The notes beneath the pieces were generated by a model, which saw only the letters and a program-made list of their open reading frames with translations, had not been told where the DNA came from and did not search any database. DNA of 64,000 bases from UBA8337 sp038143435. Its GTDB lineage: Bacteria > Pseudomonadota > Alphaproteobacteria > RS24. Below are positions 1 through 10,812 of the stretch, in pieces. The position numbers and the translations under genes were made by a program. Position 1 is the stretch's first letter. The number at the start of each line of letters is the position of its first letter. Location of the stretch: positions 310,001 to 374,000 of the forward strand of contig JAYQLX010000003.1 of NCBI GenBank assembly GCA_038143435.1, given 5' to 3'.

Positions 1-1070
1 CCAGCAGTGAATTGTAAAGCCCTTTCCAGCTATCGGGGGCCATATACATATCGACCCCGGCCAGCAATGCATCGGGACAATCGGTTGCGGTGCAACCGGG
101 AATTTCGGCGTGACCGTTCCAATCGCCGATAACAAAACCCTCAAAGCCCATTTGGCGGCGCAGCACATCGGTCAGCAGGTTTTTTGACCCGTGCATTTTC
201 TCGCCATTGACGCTGGAGAAAGAGGCCATCACCGTTTGCACTTTATTATCAATGGCGGCGCGATAGGGATAGGCGTGGACTTTCTTAATATCGCCAATGC
301 GACCGATCGTGTCGCCCTTATCAATGCCATATTGGGTGCCGCCATCGCCGACAAAATGCTTGGCTGTGGCGATAACGCGTTTGTCGCCCAAAAATGTCTC
401 GCTGTCGGGCGCGCCTTGCAGGCCTTGCAAAATTGCTGCGCCCAAATCGGAAACCAGGTTTTGGTCTTCCGAATAGCTCTCATAGGCGCGACCCCAGCGA
501 TCATCGCGGGCCACTGCCAATGTCGGGGCAAACACCCAATCCAGCGCCGTCGCTTTCACCATGCGCCGTCACTTCACCGATGCGGCGCAATAAATCGGCA
601 TCGCCGGTCGCACCGAGGGCCGAATTATGCGGGAAAATAACCGCCATTTGCAGATTATTGTGACCATGCACCGCATCCGTGCCCCATAAAAGCGGAATGC
701 CGAGCCCGCCATCTGACGTGTCGGTCGAAGCGCGCCAATAAGCATCCGCCGCATCGACCCATTGCTGCCAGCTTGCGGTTTTGCCGCCGCCGGGTGCTGA
801 ATTGCCGCCGTTTAGAACCGAGCCCAAATTATAATTTTTGGCGTCTTGCGGGGAGACGGTGGAAATATCACCCTGAATGACCTGGCCGATTTTTTCCTCC
901 AGGGTCATTTGCGACAGAATTTCTGCGCGCCGTTTGACTGCCTTGTCGGCCGGACTGCAGGCGAAAAGGCCGATGGCGGCCAGAACCAGCGCCATTGGCG
1001 CAACGACAAAATTTTTTTGTCGATTCGGAAAAACCGATTGCTCGGTGTGCTGGCGTGTTTGCTTTATCAT
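1..1070 (-). CDS. GH3 beta-glucosidase, putative lipoprotein (3' end outside window, one frameshift)
   Basis: Glycoside hydrolase family 3 enzyme, expected to release glucose from beta-glucan oligosaccharides. The N-terminus has a hydrophobic stretch ending LFACSP, a lipobox-like signal that would anchor the enzyme in an envelope membrane. GH3 motifs follow in order: MTLEEKIGQ, WGTDAVHGHNN, then, after a frame change near 560, DWVFAPTLAV, RWGRAYE, ATAKHFVGDGG and the nucleophile region GFVIGDWNGH. Only about 350 residues are inside the window. It diverges from the carbohydrate-binding protein gene to its right, and a LacI-like operator lies about 80 bases upstream. It is a paralogue of the GH3 at 10813-12708. 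Confidence 0.9.
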
Positions 1071-1148
1071 TTTGCCCCCATAAATTTACCCGACGGATTA
1101 CCCGTTTATTTGGGCGAATTTGCGCTTCCCGCCAAATTAGGCAAAAGC

Positions 1149-1162
1149 TGACAGCGTTGTCA
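1149..1162. promoter_or_regulatory. LacI-family-type operator (copy 1)
   Basis: The 14-base palindrome TGACAGCGTTGTCA, with a central CG pair, is typical of LacI-family operators. Its exact reverse complement recurs at 12762-12775 before the sugar symporter. It sits about 80 bases upstream of the leftward GH3 start, a normal operator position. No LacI-type regulator gene is in the window. Confidence 0.6.
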
Positions 1163-2336
1163 GGGCGGTAACACAGGTGGCGACACAGGTGGTGATACAG
1201 GCGGTGACACAGGCGGTGACACAGGTGGTGACACAGGTGGTGACACAGGTGGTGATACAGTCCCAGCGACGCCTACTGGCGGGTTGGTTCTTACATTTGA
1301 AGGGGCTGGCTATACCGATAATGGCGATGGAACGCACACGCCAGATGAAGCGATCAACGCCTATGGTAGTGTATCGGCTGGCATCGTAACAAAGGCTGGA
1401 TTTGAGGCCGATGGCACAGACCGCATTATGATGGAAATTGTGAAACCTACCGGCGCAGATTGGTGGGGTGGTGTAACTTTGGTGAACGAATTTACCGGAA
1501 CTGATTTGATCGGCGACGGAACTTCCCCGATCACATTACGCCTGCATGCTTCTCGTGATGGTAACTTAAACTTTGAACTAGAAGATGGCGATCCTAATGC
1601 TGGAGGTCAGGCTTTTGTTGTAAATAAAACCGTGACTGCGGGCTGGAACAATATAAGCATTGACGTCAGTGGAGCTGATGCCTCGGTAAACTGGCATAAA
1701 TTTCAGGTTCGCCCTGATGCAGATGGCCAGCAGGCTCAGGCTTCTGATGCAACCTATTACATTGACGATGTTCATTTTCCGAATGCTACCATCGTTCTGC
1801 CGCCAAACGACCCCACGACTACGGAGTTCTTGGGCGGCGGTGACGCGCCAACTGCTGCCGAGGCTGATGTTGTATCGCTTTTCAGTGACACTTACGCTGC
1901 CGACGTAACTAACTTCAATCCCAGAAGTCAGTATTCTAGTGGCGGTGAAAATTCGCAGTTAACAATCGATAATAATAATGAAATTCAAAAGTACGAAGCA
2001 GTTGATTATATTATCATGGAAGCGGATGCCTTTGATGCATCAGCGGCGAGTACCCTAAATTTCAGCGTCTACAAAACTGGAGCCGAAGATATTCTGGTTA
2101 AAATATATGATCTGGGTGCCGATGGAGCCTGGCAGGGTGTTGGAGCCGCCGGCAGTGACGACACGGAAGGCACTTTCACCGTTTCTACAGCGGTTCAGGA
2201 TGCATGGACGGAGGTCTCGCTTGACCTAACTCAGTTTGCGGGTATTGGAGACCTGGCTAATGCTAGTCAAGTTATTCTTGACTCGGTTGACGGCCTTCAA
2301 ACCCTCTATGTTGATGACGTGTACTTCGCGGTTTAA
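1152..2336 (+). CDS. Glycan-binding protein with two carbohydrate-binding-like modules (5' end missing)
   Basis: The reading frame opens after a stop at 1149-1151 with no start codon, so the true 5' end (signal peptide) is missing or frameshifted. The visible protein starts with eight GG(D/N)T units, followed by two beta-sandwich-like modules of about 150-170 residues. These end in matching tails, YIDDVHFPN (near 1760-1780) and LYVDDVYFAV (the C-terminus). The second begins DVVSLFSDTY, a motif I associate with modules beside GH16 laminarinases and SusE-like glycan-binding proteins. It shows no catalytic motif. A role in surface or extracellular beta-glucan binding is inferred from the neighbours. 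A terminator follows at 2393. The protein could be cargo of the adjacent type I secretion system, or a lipoprotein: dropping one T near 1158 would read LTAC before the repeats. Confidence 0.7.
   Translation, partial: QRCQGGNTGGDTGGDTGGDTGGDTGGDTGGDTGGDTVPATPTGGLVLTFEGAGYTDNGDGTHTPDEAINAYGSVSAGIVTKAGFEADGTDRIMMEIVKPTGADWWGGVTLVNEFTGTDLIGDGTSPITLRLHASRDGNLNFELEDGDPNAGGQAFVVNKTVTAGWNNISIDVSGADASVNWHKFQVRPDADGQQAQASDATYYIDDVHFPNATIVLPPNDPTTTEFLGGGDAPTAAEADVVSLFSDTYAADVTNFNPRSQYSSGGENSQLTIDNNNEIQKYEAVDYIIMEADAFDASAASTLNFSVYKTGAEDILVKIYDLGADGAWQGVGAAGSDDTEGTFTVSTAVQDAWTEVSLDLTQFAGIGDLANASQVILDSVDGLQTLYVDDVYFAV
1164..1259 (+). repeat. Eight 12-base tandem repeats encoding Gly-Gly-Asp-Thr
   Basis: There are eight in-frame 12-base units, GGY GGY GAY ACA; the first encodes GGNT and the rest GGDT. 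They form a flexible acidic linker ahead of the binding modules. Variation is almost all at third codon positions, so the repeat is under coding constraint. Such arrays are prone to copy-number change and to assembly collapse. Confidence 0.9.
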
Positions 2337-2392
2337 TTTTTTAGACTCCTAATTGTCCCAAAAAATTGGGCTCTAGGAGAAAGTAATCGAGG

Positions 2393-2421
2393 CGGCGGGA
2401 TCATAATCCCGCCGTTTCTTT
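2393..2421 (+). terminator. Rho-independent terminator
   Basis: A 9-bp GC-rich stem (CGGCGGGAT with ATCCCGCCG) and a four-base loop are followed by TTTCTTT. It lies 57 bases after the stop codon of the glycan-binding protein gene and separates it from the secretion operon. The stretch 2422-2550 holds no gene and presumably carries the operon promoter, but I could not identify clear -35/-10 boxes. Confidence 0.8.
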
Positions 2422-2550
2422 ATGGTTGTTTACGACAGGTTACTTTCCCGGGCTATTACACGCTCTGATTTTGAAAAATTTTCGCCGTTCGAGTATGAAA
2501 CAAAATAGATATTCAGGAAAACGACTATTCAGAGAGTGAAATCTAGCACT

Positions 2551-3870
2551 ATGTCGGAATTTAGGATCACAATAGTCTTTGAGGCAAAAATTAGGCGTTT
2601 ATTTATCTGCCTTATTTTTTCCATTTTGCTGGTGACTTTTTTCATGGAATTCCGCTCGGAGTAACGTGTTGTCGAGCGAAAGTGAGATCAGCCTAAACAA
2701 GGCACTTGAGCTGGCGATTAGGTCTCACCCTATAGTTTTGTCCAAGAAAAAAGAGGTACAGGCCGCTAAGGATGACCTAACAGGGGCTAGATGGCAGGCG
2801 TTTCCGAGTGCGAGTTTTAGTTTTCGGGCTTTGAAGAAAATGGTGATGGTGGAACAAATCGCGACGAGGAAGTTCTCACGCTCTCTCAGCCAGTTTGGAC
2901 GGGCGGTAGGATTGCGGGCAATGTGGATTTGGCCAAGGCTAAGCTTGAAGTGGCAAAGTTGGGGGTTATTGAGGCCGAACAATCTCTCTTTATTGATACG
3001 GTTGGAGCCTTTGTTGAGCTCAATCAAGCTGAGTCGAAGCTAGCTATATCTCAGAGCAATGTTGAAGAGCATGAGAGGCTTTCCAATATAATTGACAGGA
3101 GAGTTGGTGCGTCGACCAGCCCCGAGGTAGATGCTCGATTAGCTAGTGCGAGATTGGCTTTTTCGCGATCTCAGTTACTGCAGAACAAAAATGCGGTGAG
3201 CGTCTCAAAGGCGAGACTGGAGCAGTTAGTTGGCGAGCCTATCTATCGGATTCAATCTCCTAAAGCTCACAAAAAAAGTAAGAATTCTTTGGAGGAAATT
3301 GAAAGGGCTGCGCTCTTGTTCTCGCCGACTATCCGAAGAGTTAATTTTGAAATTGCAGGCCTGAAAGCGTCGGGAAGAGTGGCTAATTCCGTTCTTTTTC
3401 CTCAGTTATCGATAGGCTATGAAAAAAAATATGGAGAATTGTCCGCCAATCAGGACGATGAACAGGTTTTTATTGGCCTTGAATTTCAGCCGGGAGCGGG
3501 CCTTTCCTCTCGCTTTTCCTTTACTGCCAACAAAGAAAGAGCTGCGGCGTTGCAGGACACACTTTTGGCGTTAAAAAGAGAAGTTAGGCGCGATATTCAA
3601 ATTGCTTGGCGCGAATTTTTGGCGTCAGAGATGCAACTAAATCCAGCCAAACTTCTTGTGGATACCACGTCTGATGTTAAGGAGTCTTACCTGCGTCAAT
3701 ACACAGTGGGCAGAAAATCATGGCTTGATGTTTTGAATGCTCAAAGAGAGCTAGTGCAAGCGAAGTACGCCCTTGCAGACCACGAGGCGCAGTTGATTTC
3801 TGCATCGTATAAGATCCAGATTCTAACAGGCGGTATGCATAGTCGAGAAATGGACAATCAAAATGATTAA
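2551..3870 (+). CDS. TolC-family outer-membrane channel of the type I secretion system (two frameshifts)
   Basis: Outer-membrane efflux/secretion channel. From ATG 2551 a short frame encodes a signal-like hydrophobic segment (LFICLIFSILLVTFF). The frame then changes near 2655 into ISLNKALELAIRSHPIV, the usual TolC N-terminal repeat start, and again near 2825, continuing to the end. The second repeat shows the TolC-type QYTVGRKSWLDVLNAQREL motif. Total length, about 440 residues, fits the family. It overlaps the ABC gene by 8 bases, so channel, ABC protein and adaptor form one operon. Codon use is AT-richer (TTA, ATA, AGA) than in the housekeeping genes to the right. The start is uncertain; GTG 2666 is the alternative if the signal-like frame is unrelated. 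Confidence 0.82.
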
Positions 3871-6027
3871 ACCCCAATCGGCAGATGCTGGTCCTTCTCA
3901 AAAGGACCAAGCAACAGCAGATAAGCTGGCGCCGCTGCTCGTCAAGCTTTCAGCCCTGGCAGGCGTGGCTGTTCCGTTGAACAGGTTTGCCTTTCCGAGA
4001 GAGAGCTCAGACGGAATCGAATTTCCGAAATTGGCCCCGGCCAATCAGGCTGTAGAACTCTGGAAGGCTCGTTTTTTAGACGGAGAGGCTCAGGCGATTA
4101 GATTTGAAGAAATATCCAAGGCAACGCTTCCACTATTGTGGATTGGTGAAGCAAAAACCGAGTTGACCGTTGGTATTATTAGGGGAATTCAAAATCGAGG
4201 GTTCCTGGTCGAGGGCGTCGACGGTGAAACAAGCTTTCTTGAAAAGGAGGCAATTTCGGCTGGAAAGACACTGAAGCTGTCGGTCGGTAGTTCAGAGTTG
4301 CTTGTTGACGAGCAAAGCGGTTACACAGCCAAACAATGGTTTTATAGAGCGATCAAGGAACGCCGTTCCATATTTTTTGAAGCTATTTTTGCAACATTCA
4401 TGCTGAGCATCTTTGGTCTAACGTCCGCGCTTTATACTATGCAAGTTTATGACCGCGTGGTTCCTACTAACGGCTTCAGCACTTTGTGGGTACTAACAAT
4501 TGGCGTCTTACTCGCCATTTTGTTTGAATTCATAATGAAAGTCGTCCGAGCTCAAATGGTAGATAGGGCGAGCAAGGCCATCGACATTGAGTTGTCGAGT
4601 GTATTTTTGGAAAAGCGTTAGACATAAGGGCCGAAGCACGGCCCCGAACTGTGGGAACTTTTGCCGCTCAGCTCAAACACTTTGAATCTGTGCGGAATTT
4701 TATGACGTCGACCACGCTTTTCATTTTGGCTGACGCCCCATTTGCTCTTTTCTTCATTTTTGTAATTTACCTATTAGCAGGAGAGGTGGCATTAGTGCCG
4801 CTACTTTTGCTGCCGGTTGGGGTGGTTTTGGGGTTGGCCATGAAGGGGCGAGTAGAAGAATATACCGCTGAAAATATGGAAGAATCCAATAAGAAAAATG
4901 GTCTACTGATTGAAGCCATTGACGGAATAGAATCAGTAAAAGCTGTTTCAGCTGAGTGGAAAATAAAAGAACGATGGCGGGAGCTAACTGCGCAAATCAG
5001 CTCTAGTGAGCTCAAAATTCAACTGGTTACATCGATTGCTACAAGCTCGACACAGATGGTGCACCAACTCAGTTATGTAGGAGTTATTGCTACAGGTGCT
5101 TATTTTATTTCTCAAGGCGAGCTTACAATGGGTGCGCTAATTGCCTGTTCGATTATTTCAGGGCGGGCCCTAACACCCCTGGCTCAAATCCCGAATATGA
5201 TTGTGAAATGGAAGCAGGCTAAAATTGCTTTGAAGGTTTTGGACCAGATTATGGCGATGCCTAGTGAACAAAATGCTGATCGACATACCGTTCCCGATGC
5301 TTGCGACGGAAGGTTAGCATTTTCTGAGGTCGCTTTTACCTATGAAATGAATGCGCGCCCGCTAGAGGTAGATAAACTCGATATAAAACCTGGAGATCGT
5401 ATTGCTGTGCTTGGACCGGTCGGTTCGGGAAAGTCCACTTTATTAAAGCTTATGGCAGGGCTTTACCGCCCACAAACGGGGCGCGCTTTTTTGGACGGCA
5501 CCGACATGCAACTCATTGCAGTGGAATTCCTCCGAGAGCAAATAGGTTACTTGCCTCAAGAAGTCAGATTGTTTAACGGAACTCTTCGAGAAAATTTAGT
5601 GCTGGGCCTTCCTGTTTTGAGTGATAGCCAGATTTTGGACACATGCTCTAAAACTGGTCTCGACAAAGTAATACGGAGCCATCAACAAGGTCTGGACATT
5701 ATGATTTCTGAAGGAGGCAGGGGGTTGTCTGGGGGACAAAGGCAGCTGGTGGGGCTCACTCGCATGCTGCTAGCAAAGCCAAAGGTGCTTTTGCTTGACG
5801 AACCTACTGCCTCAATGGATGGCCAATTAGAAACCAAGGTTATGGATTTTCTATTTCAAGAAATTGACGATAGTAGCGTGGTTATTATGGCCACCCATAA
5901 ATCTGCAGCAATTAAACATGTTAATCGAGTGCTAGTAGTAGATGAGGGGCGCATAATAATAGATGGGCCGAGCGACAAAGTTATTGCTGAATTAAACCGT
6001 CAAGCTGCCGAGCGGAGTTCGAATTGA
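3863..6027 (+). CDS. Type I secretion ABC transporter, permease-ATPase (one frameshift)
   Basis: Inner-membrane ABC exporter of the LapB/HlyB class. The first about 130 residues resemble a C39-like domain but show no catalytic Cys-His pair, so it probably binds rather than cleaves its substrate. A transmembrane domain follows (FATFMLSIFGLTSALYTMQVYDRVVPT at its start), then an ATPase with Walker A GPVGSGKST, signature LSGGQRQ, Walker B VLLLDEP and an H-loop in ATHKSA. One G appears to be missing near 4616: restoring it reads EKALDIRAEARPRTVGTF across the break, and gives about 720 residues, normal for the family. The stop overlaps the start of the HlyD gene. Confidence 0.9.
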
Positions 6028-7224
6028 AGTTTCTCGATTTTCTAAATACCAAGAAGACGGATAAGGAGTTATCCCGCCTTGACAAAGATCTTAAAAACCC
6101 CAGGTGGGTGCTAAGATTGACTGCACTAGCTTTCGCTACCTTTTTAATTTGGGCTTACAGTTTCGAAATTGATCAGGTAGCGCGGGCGCCTGGTGTGGTC
6201 ATGCCGAGCTCGAAGGTTCAAATTGTTCAATCAAAAGATGGTGGGGTGCTTCTTTCATTACCAGTGGAGGCCGGCGATAGAGTGACCAAGGGTCAGGTCG
6301 TCGCCCGCTTTGATGATACAGATGCGCTAGCGGACTATGAAGAGGCTAGATCAAAGGCAGCCAGCTTGGCGGCAAATATGGCACGGCTAAATGCAGAAAT
6401 TTTTGGTGAAACTCCTATTTTCTCAAAGGAAGTCGAGGACTTTCCAAAGTTTGTGAAGAGCCAAATGTCATTGTTCGAAAAAAGAAAGGCCTCTCAGGCT
6501 GAACAATTAACAGCCTTGGAAGGGATTCTCGAATTAGTTAAAGAAGAAATTTCGATGAATGAGCCATTGTTGAAGTTTGGTGATGTAAGCCGCACTGAAA
6601 TTCTTAGGCTGCGGCGCCAGGAAGCCGAGTTGACGGCCGAAATCACAAACAAAAGAAATAAATATTTTAAGGATGCTCAGGCTGAATTTAATGAAACCGA
6701 AGAAGAGCTAGAGAGTGTTAAGCAGGCCTTGGTCCAAAAGGAAAGGCAACTTAAGCAAAAAACACTACTTGCCCCCCTTGGCGGGGTTGTCAAAAATATT
6801 CGCGTGACCACTGAGGGGGGTAATTCGTCCGGGTGAGGATGTAATGGAAATAGTTCCTATTGAAGAGGACTTTGTAATAGAAGCAAAGCTCTCGCCATCT
6901 GACATTGGATTTGTTCATATTAATCAGGAAGCTTCGGTCAAGGTAGATGCGTTTGATTTTACAATTTATGGGAGTCTAGAGGGAAATATTGTCTATATCA
7001 GTGCCGATACCCTTGATGATAACAACCCGAACGGTGAGCCTTCGTTTTACAAAATTAATGTTCGCACAAAGGGCCGCGATTTTTCAGGTAATACCGATAA
7101 TGATCTCCAGATCTTGCCTGGGATGACGACCATGGTTGAGATTAAAACAGGTAAAAATACAATATTAAATTACCTTATGAAGCCAGTAACGAAAGCACTA
7201 TTCGAGTCAATGGGCGAGCGATAG
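6024..7224 (+). CDS. HlyD-family periplasmic adaptor of the type I secretion system (one frameshift)
   Basis: Membrane-fusion protein linking the ABC exporter to TolC. It has one N-terminal transmembrane helix (LTALAFATFLIWAYSF, about residues 30-46), a lipoyl half-motif (APGVVMPSSKVQIVQS), long coiled-coil helices (about residues 95-250), and the second half ending in a beta-barrel. The frame breaks inside a run of six G near 6820: protein reads VTTEGG, then resumes VIRPGEDVMEIVP, the standard HlyD family motif. About 400 residues in total, as expected. It is the last gene of the tolC-ABC-hlyD operon. Confidence 0.9.
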
Positions 7225-7576
7225 CGCACTAGATATTTGTTTTGCCGTGCGGTGTTCAAATCGACGAATTTTAGTAACTACTTAACGGGGTTTTCAGCAT
7301 ATTTATGGAGATGCAAAGGTTCTATTTGGTGCCGCAAAAAGAAAATATTAGCTCCCCATGGTAAATGTAATAATATGTTCATAGTTTTTGGTCCGCAATG
7401 CCCGAAAAATTTTTAACGCATTGTTTTTACTGTAGTATTTCGCTTTCGATGCTTATCTCTTGATCGATACTTAAGTATTGACAGCGATGGACAAAATTTG
7501 TTTACTAGGCCATTCTCGGATAGGGAGTTCCGAGCCACTCTGGATTTAGCAGGGTTTTTAGAGGGAGAATTCAATC
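7225..7576 (+). other. Gene-free AT-rich upstream region of the TonB-dependent receptor
   Basis: A 352-base stretch without a convincing gene. It must carry the receptor promoter and leader. At 7479-7486 it contains TGACAGCG, the left half of the LacI-like operator seen at 1149 and 12762, followed by a poor right half. I see no terminator for the secretion operon. GAGGGAGAA at 7561-7569 is the likely ribosome binding site for the start at 7577. Confidence 0.5.
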
Positions 7577-10500
7577 ATGAGTTTCAATTTTGGCGCGTCT
7601 TCTCGACGTCGAGCTTTTGTTGGTTTATCAGCGTTAACTTTAAGTATTTTGGCGTCTGCCGCGTCGGCTCAAGAAAGTGAAGAACCTTCTGTAGACGAAG
7701 TGATTGTAACTGTAGAGCGTAAAACTCAAAACCTCCAAGACCTGGCGGCTACCGCTGGTGTCTTAGATACAGAAGCCCTTAAAGACCTTAATTTGACCAA
7801 AATGTCTGATTTGGATGGGGCGTTCCCTGGGTTAAATATTGCCAATAGCGGCGGTAATATTGAGGTTTGGATTCGCGGTATAGGTAACTCCAATAACACC
7901 GAGCTCGGCAACCCGTCTGCCGCGACGCATATGGATGGCGTCTTTGTGCCTCGACCGTCGGGTTTTGGATCGGCCTTTTTTGATATTGCGCGAGTTGAAG
8001 TTAACTTTGGCCCGCAAGGTACATTGAGAGGACGCCAGTCTCTATCGGGTTCCGTGGACGTGATCCCGTGGGCCCCTGGCATTGGACAGACAGACGGTAT
8101 GCTTGAAGTCGGTGTCGGTGCTGAGGCGCTATTTACGACCGAAGGGGTGCTTAACCTCGGCATTAATGACAATAGTGCAGCGCGCTTTGCCTTCTACACG
8201 GCTGATTCAGACCCGCTTTATAAAAATAGGGGCCCGTCGCGTGCGGATCTTGGTATGTCTTCGGAGGGACCAAGCGCCAAAGAGGGTGCGGAGGGTCAGG
8301 ATAATCTGTCCTATCGCTTCTCTTATTTAATTGAGCCAACTGATAATGTTTCCCTAACGCTTACCCACGATAATATTCAAGAGGATGGAACCGGTTACAC
8401 GGGTACTAATTTCGCTAATCCATTGGGTAACGGTATTGATCCCAACTCAATTGACAAGCCTCGAGATGTGGTCTTGAGGCTTACTGATGACCCCGAGTTA
8501 GATGTTGACCATGAGGGTGTTCGTTTGTTTGCCGAGATAGCAACCGATTGGGGAGACTTTGAAATTCTTGCTAGCCGTAGGGAGGCTAGCTACGACTATC
8601 GCGCAGCTACGCCGCTTTCGCCATATTACCCAGGCGTCTTCGACACTCTTGCGCCTGCTGCTGCCGTGCCAGTTACAAATGGTTCGGGTAAGGTTTTTGA
8701 GCTTGATCCAGTTACCTACGCACCCACTGGCGTTGCCTCAAATTTCGATTACCCCGTACAAAATCCTGCTGGTAGTGCTGACGATGGGACTGTCCAAGCG
8801 CGTCCAGCATCAGAGGTCTATGACACGCATTCATTCTTCAATTCCGAAACGACGTCAGATTCGGATGTGTTTGAGTATCGCTTCATTAGCAACGAGACCT
8901 CATCATTCGGATTACCCTTAAACTGGACGGCGGGTGCCTTTTTCTTTGAGGAAGATCAAACAGTGTTTCTGGGAGCCACCGAAGATAGGGTCCGGTCGAA
9001 CTATCTGGGATTTGAGTTTAATACGGTCACGAAATCTGAAAGCAAGGCACTTTACTTTGATGGAACCTATGATGTTGCCGATAATTTCCGTGTGACGGCC
9101 GGCTATCGCCACAGTAATGAATTTGTGGAACGCTACGGCGTGAACGCAATGCATTCCTTCGCTTTGGGTAATTGCGAATCTAAAGTTGTCGATAGCGAGG
9201 CCTTCAACGCCGGTGGCGGCGCCACGGGCAATGTTCCTGGTAGGTGCTGGGGATACGCAAATGTGTATGATGATTATGAGGGTAAGGGAGACAATGGAAG
9301 CTCGCGCTATGGGACATCTGGTTTCGAGTTTGCAAAAAACAACCGCCCAAATGGCTTAAACCCCGATTATAACAATGACGGTCAGCTTTCAGGACAAGAG
9401 CGGGTGCAGTTTTTCTTAGAGGGTGTGGCTACTTGGGGGGTTGATGACAATCTGCAGAACACCTTTGCCAATAACGATGAGTTGAAAGGCGGATGGTGGG
9501 ATCCTGCTAATGCGGATTATGTTGGCGCGGCGGCATTGGCCGCCAATCCTCGCCTCGGTGAATGCAAAGACGGCAACACCGAGCGGACATATGACTATGA
9601 CGACGGCATAATTCGTGATGAAGGTTGCCTTGTATAATGCGACGTTGGGATATGACATTTATACTTATGCTACTGCATACGGTCCTATTTCTATGCAAAA
9701 CGGGCGAATTGATAATGATTTCGACGATTGGCGTATCCGTTTTGAATATGATGTCAATCCCGACTGGCTGCCTATTTCACGGCCTCATCGGGTCATAAGT
9801 CTGGCGGCTTTAACGACAATATTGCAGGAACGACTGCTGAGGTTTCATCTGGCCGAGCGGGCACCGCTCCCATAGAGTTTGACTCAACGACTGAAGCTCC
9901 CGCCTATGATGGTGAGAGTGTTATTTACTACGAGTTAGGGTCAAAGTCAGAATTTGATTTAGGCTCAACAGCCGTCACCTTTAATTCGTCGGCATTTTAC
10001 TACGACTATAGTGACATGATTGTGACAACGCTTACTTCAGTTGGTTCGATTTTGAGCTCTAGAGGCGTGGACCTCTCAACTATCGTGGATACTGTTGAGG
10101 ATGGGTCAGATATTTCAAGCGGATCGGTCTCGACAAATGGTGGGCTAAACCAAATTGTTTCCTATAGTTACAATGCTGCTGAGGCTGAGATTTACGGCGT
10201 TCACTTTGATTCAAAATTTGATTTTGAGAACGGGGTGAACCTGGATGTGTCGGCAGTTCTCATGGACACCGAAATAAATGCTCCGGAGCTTATCAACGAT
10301 AGCCGCTATGAAACTTACGTAGGCAATTTCATTGTAGCAGAAATGCGGAGCGTTGACGGGCACGAGCTGCCTCGTTCTCCTAATCTCCAACTGCGCGCTA
10401 ATGTAAGCCGTTCAGAGGACTTAGGTGATAACGGTCGATTTGACTGGGTCGTGTCTGCCGGATACCGATCAGACCACTTTATGACCATATACAATGGCCG

Positions 10501-10747
10501 TATTTATCGCGGTGCCGGGGAAGACCCTCAAGCGGATCGCGTTCATGAAGAGGTCGAGGGATATTGGACCTTTGACGCCGGGATTGGTTGGAACCCGTTC
10601 CACAACGAAGATCTGCGCATTGAAGCCTACGTTAATAATGTGACAAATGAGATCCAGCCTCAGGCGATCATCATTACCCAGTACGATAACACGCGTTTCT
10701 TTAATCGCGAGCGTACCTTTGGTGCCAGACTTCGGACTAAATTCTAG
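7577..10747 (+). CDS. TonB-dependent receptor, probable beta-glucan oligosaccharide importer (two frameshifts)
   Basis: Outer-membrane 22-strand barrel with plug, energised by TonB. A signal peptide (about residues 1-31, ending ASAASAQ) precedes a TonB box-like VDEVIVTVERKTQ, then plug motifs (FPGLNIANSGGNIEVWIRGIG; VEVNFGPQGTLRGR). Extracellular loops are long. The protein ends in RTFGARLRTKF, a terminal Phe suited to BAM-dependent insertion. Frame changes occur near 9620 and near 9773, where one base is missing in DWLPYFTASSGHK. Together the frames give about 1,050 residues, in the large-receptor range. The substrate is inferred from neighbouring GH3, GH16 and symporter genes, not from the receptor itself. 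Confidence 0.9.
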
Positions 10748-10765
10748 GCTTTTTAAAAAATTATC

Positions 10766-10792
10766 GCTCCCCGGATTTAATGTTCGGGGAGC
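10766..10792. terminator. Hairpin between receptor and GH3 gene
   Basis: An 8-bp perfect stem (GCTCCCCG / CGGGGAGC) with an 11-base loop, 18 bases after the receptor stop. On the plus strand no T-run follows; on the minus strand it is followed by ATAATTTTTT. It may act as a partial terminator, an mRNA-stabilising hairpin or an attenuator, reducing expression of the downstream GH3 relative to the receptor. Confidence 0.5.
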
Positions 10793-10812
10793 AATTAAGG
10801 TGTCCTCCCGCA

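Noticed and set aside
229..531. Minus-strand ORF inside the left GH3 gene
   Set aside because: It is in the wrong frame; the GH3 motifs are read in another frame after the shift near 560.
846..1151. Plus-strand ORF across the GH3 start region
   Set aside because: It is antisense to the clear GH3 reading frame and has no domain; it merely shares the frame of the GGDT repeat.
1164..1259. CRISPR-like array of short repeats
   Set aside because: The units are 12 bases, contiguous without spacers, and in frame as Gly-Gly-Asp-Thr; it is a coding tandem repeat.
1152..2336. GGDT protein as an RTX toxin or adhesin
   Set aside because: The repeats are GGDT tetrapeptides, not the GGxGxDxUx nonapeptides that bind calcium.
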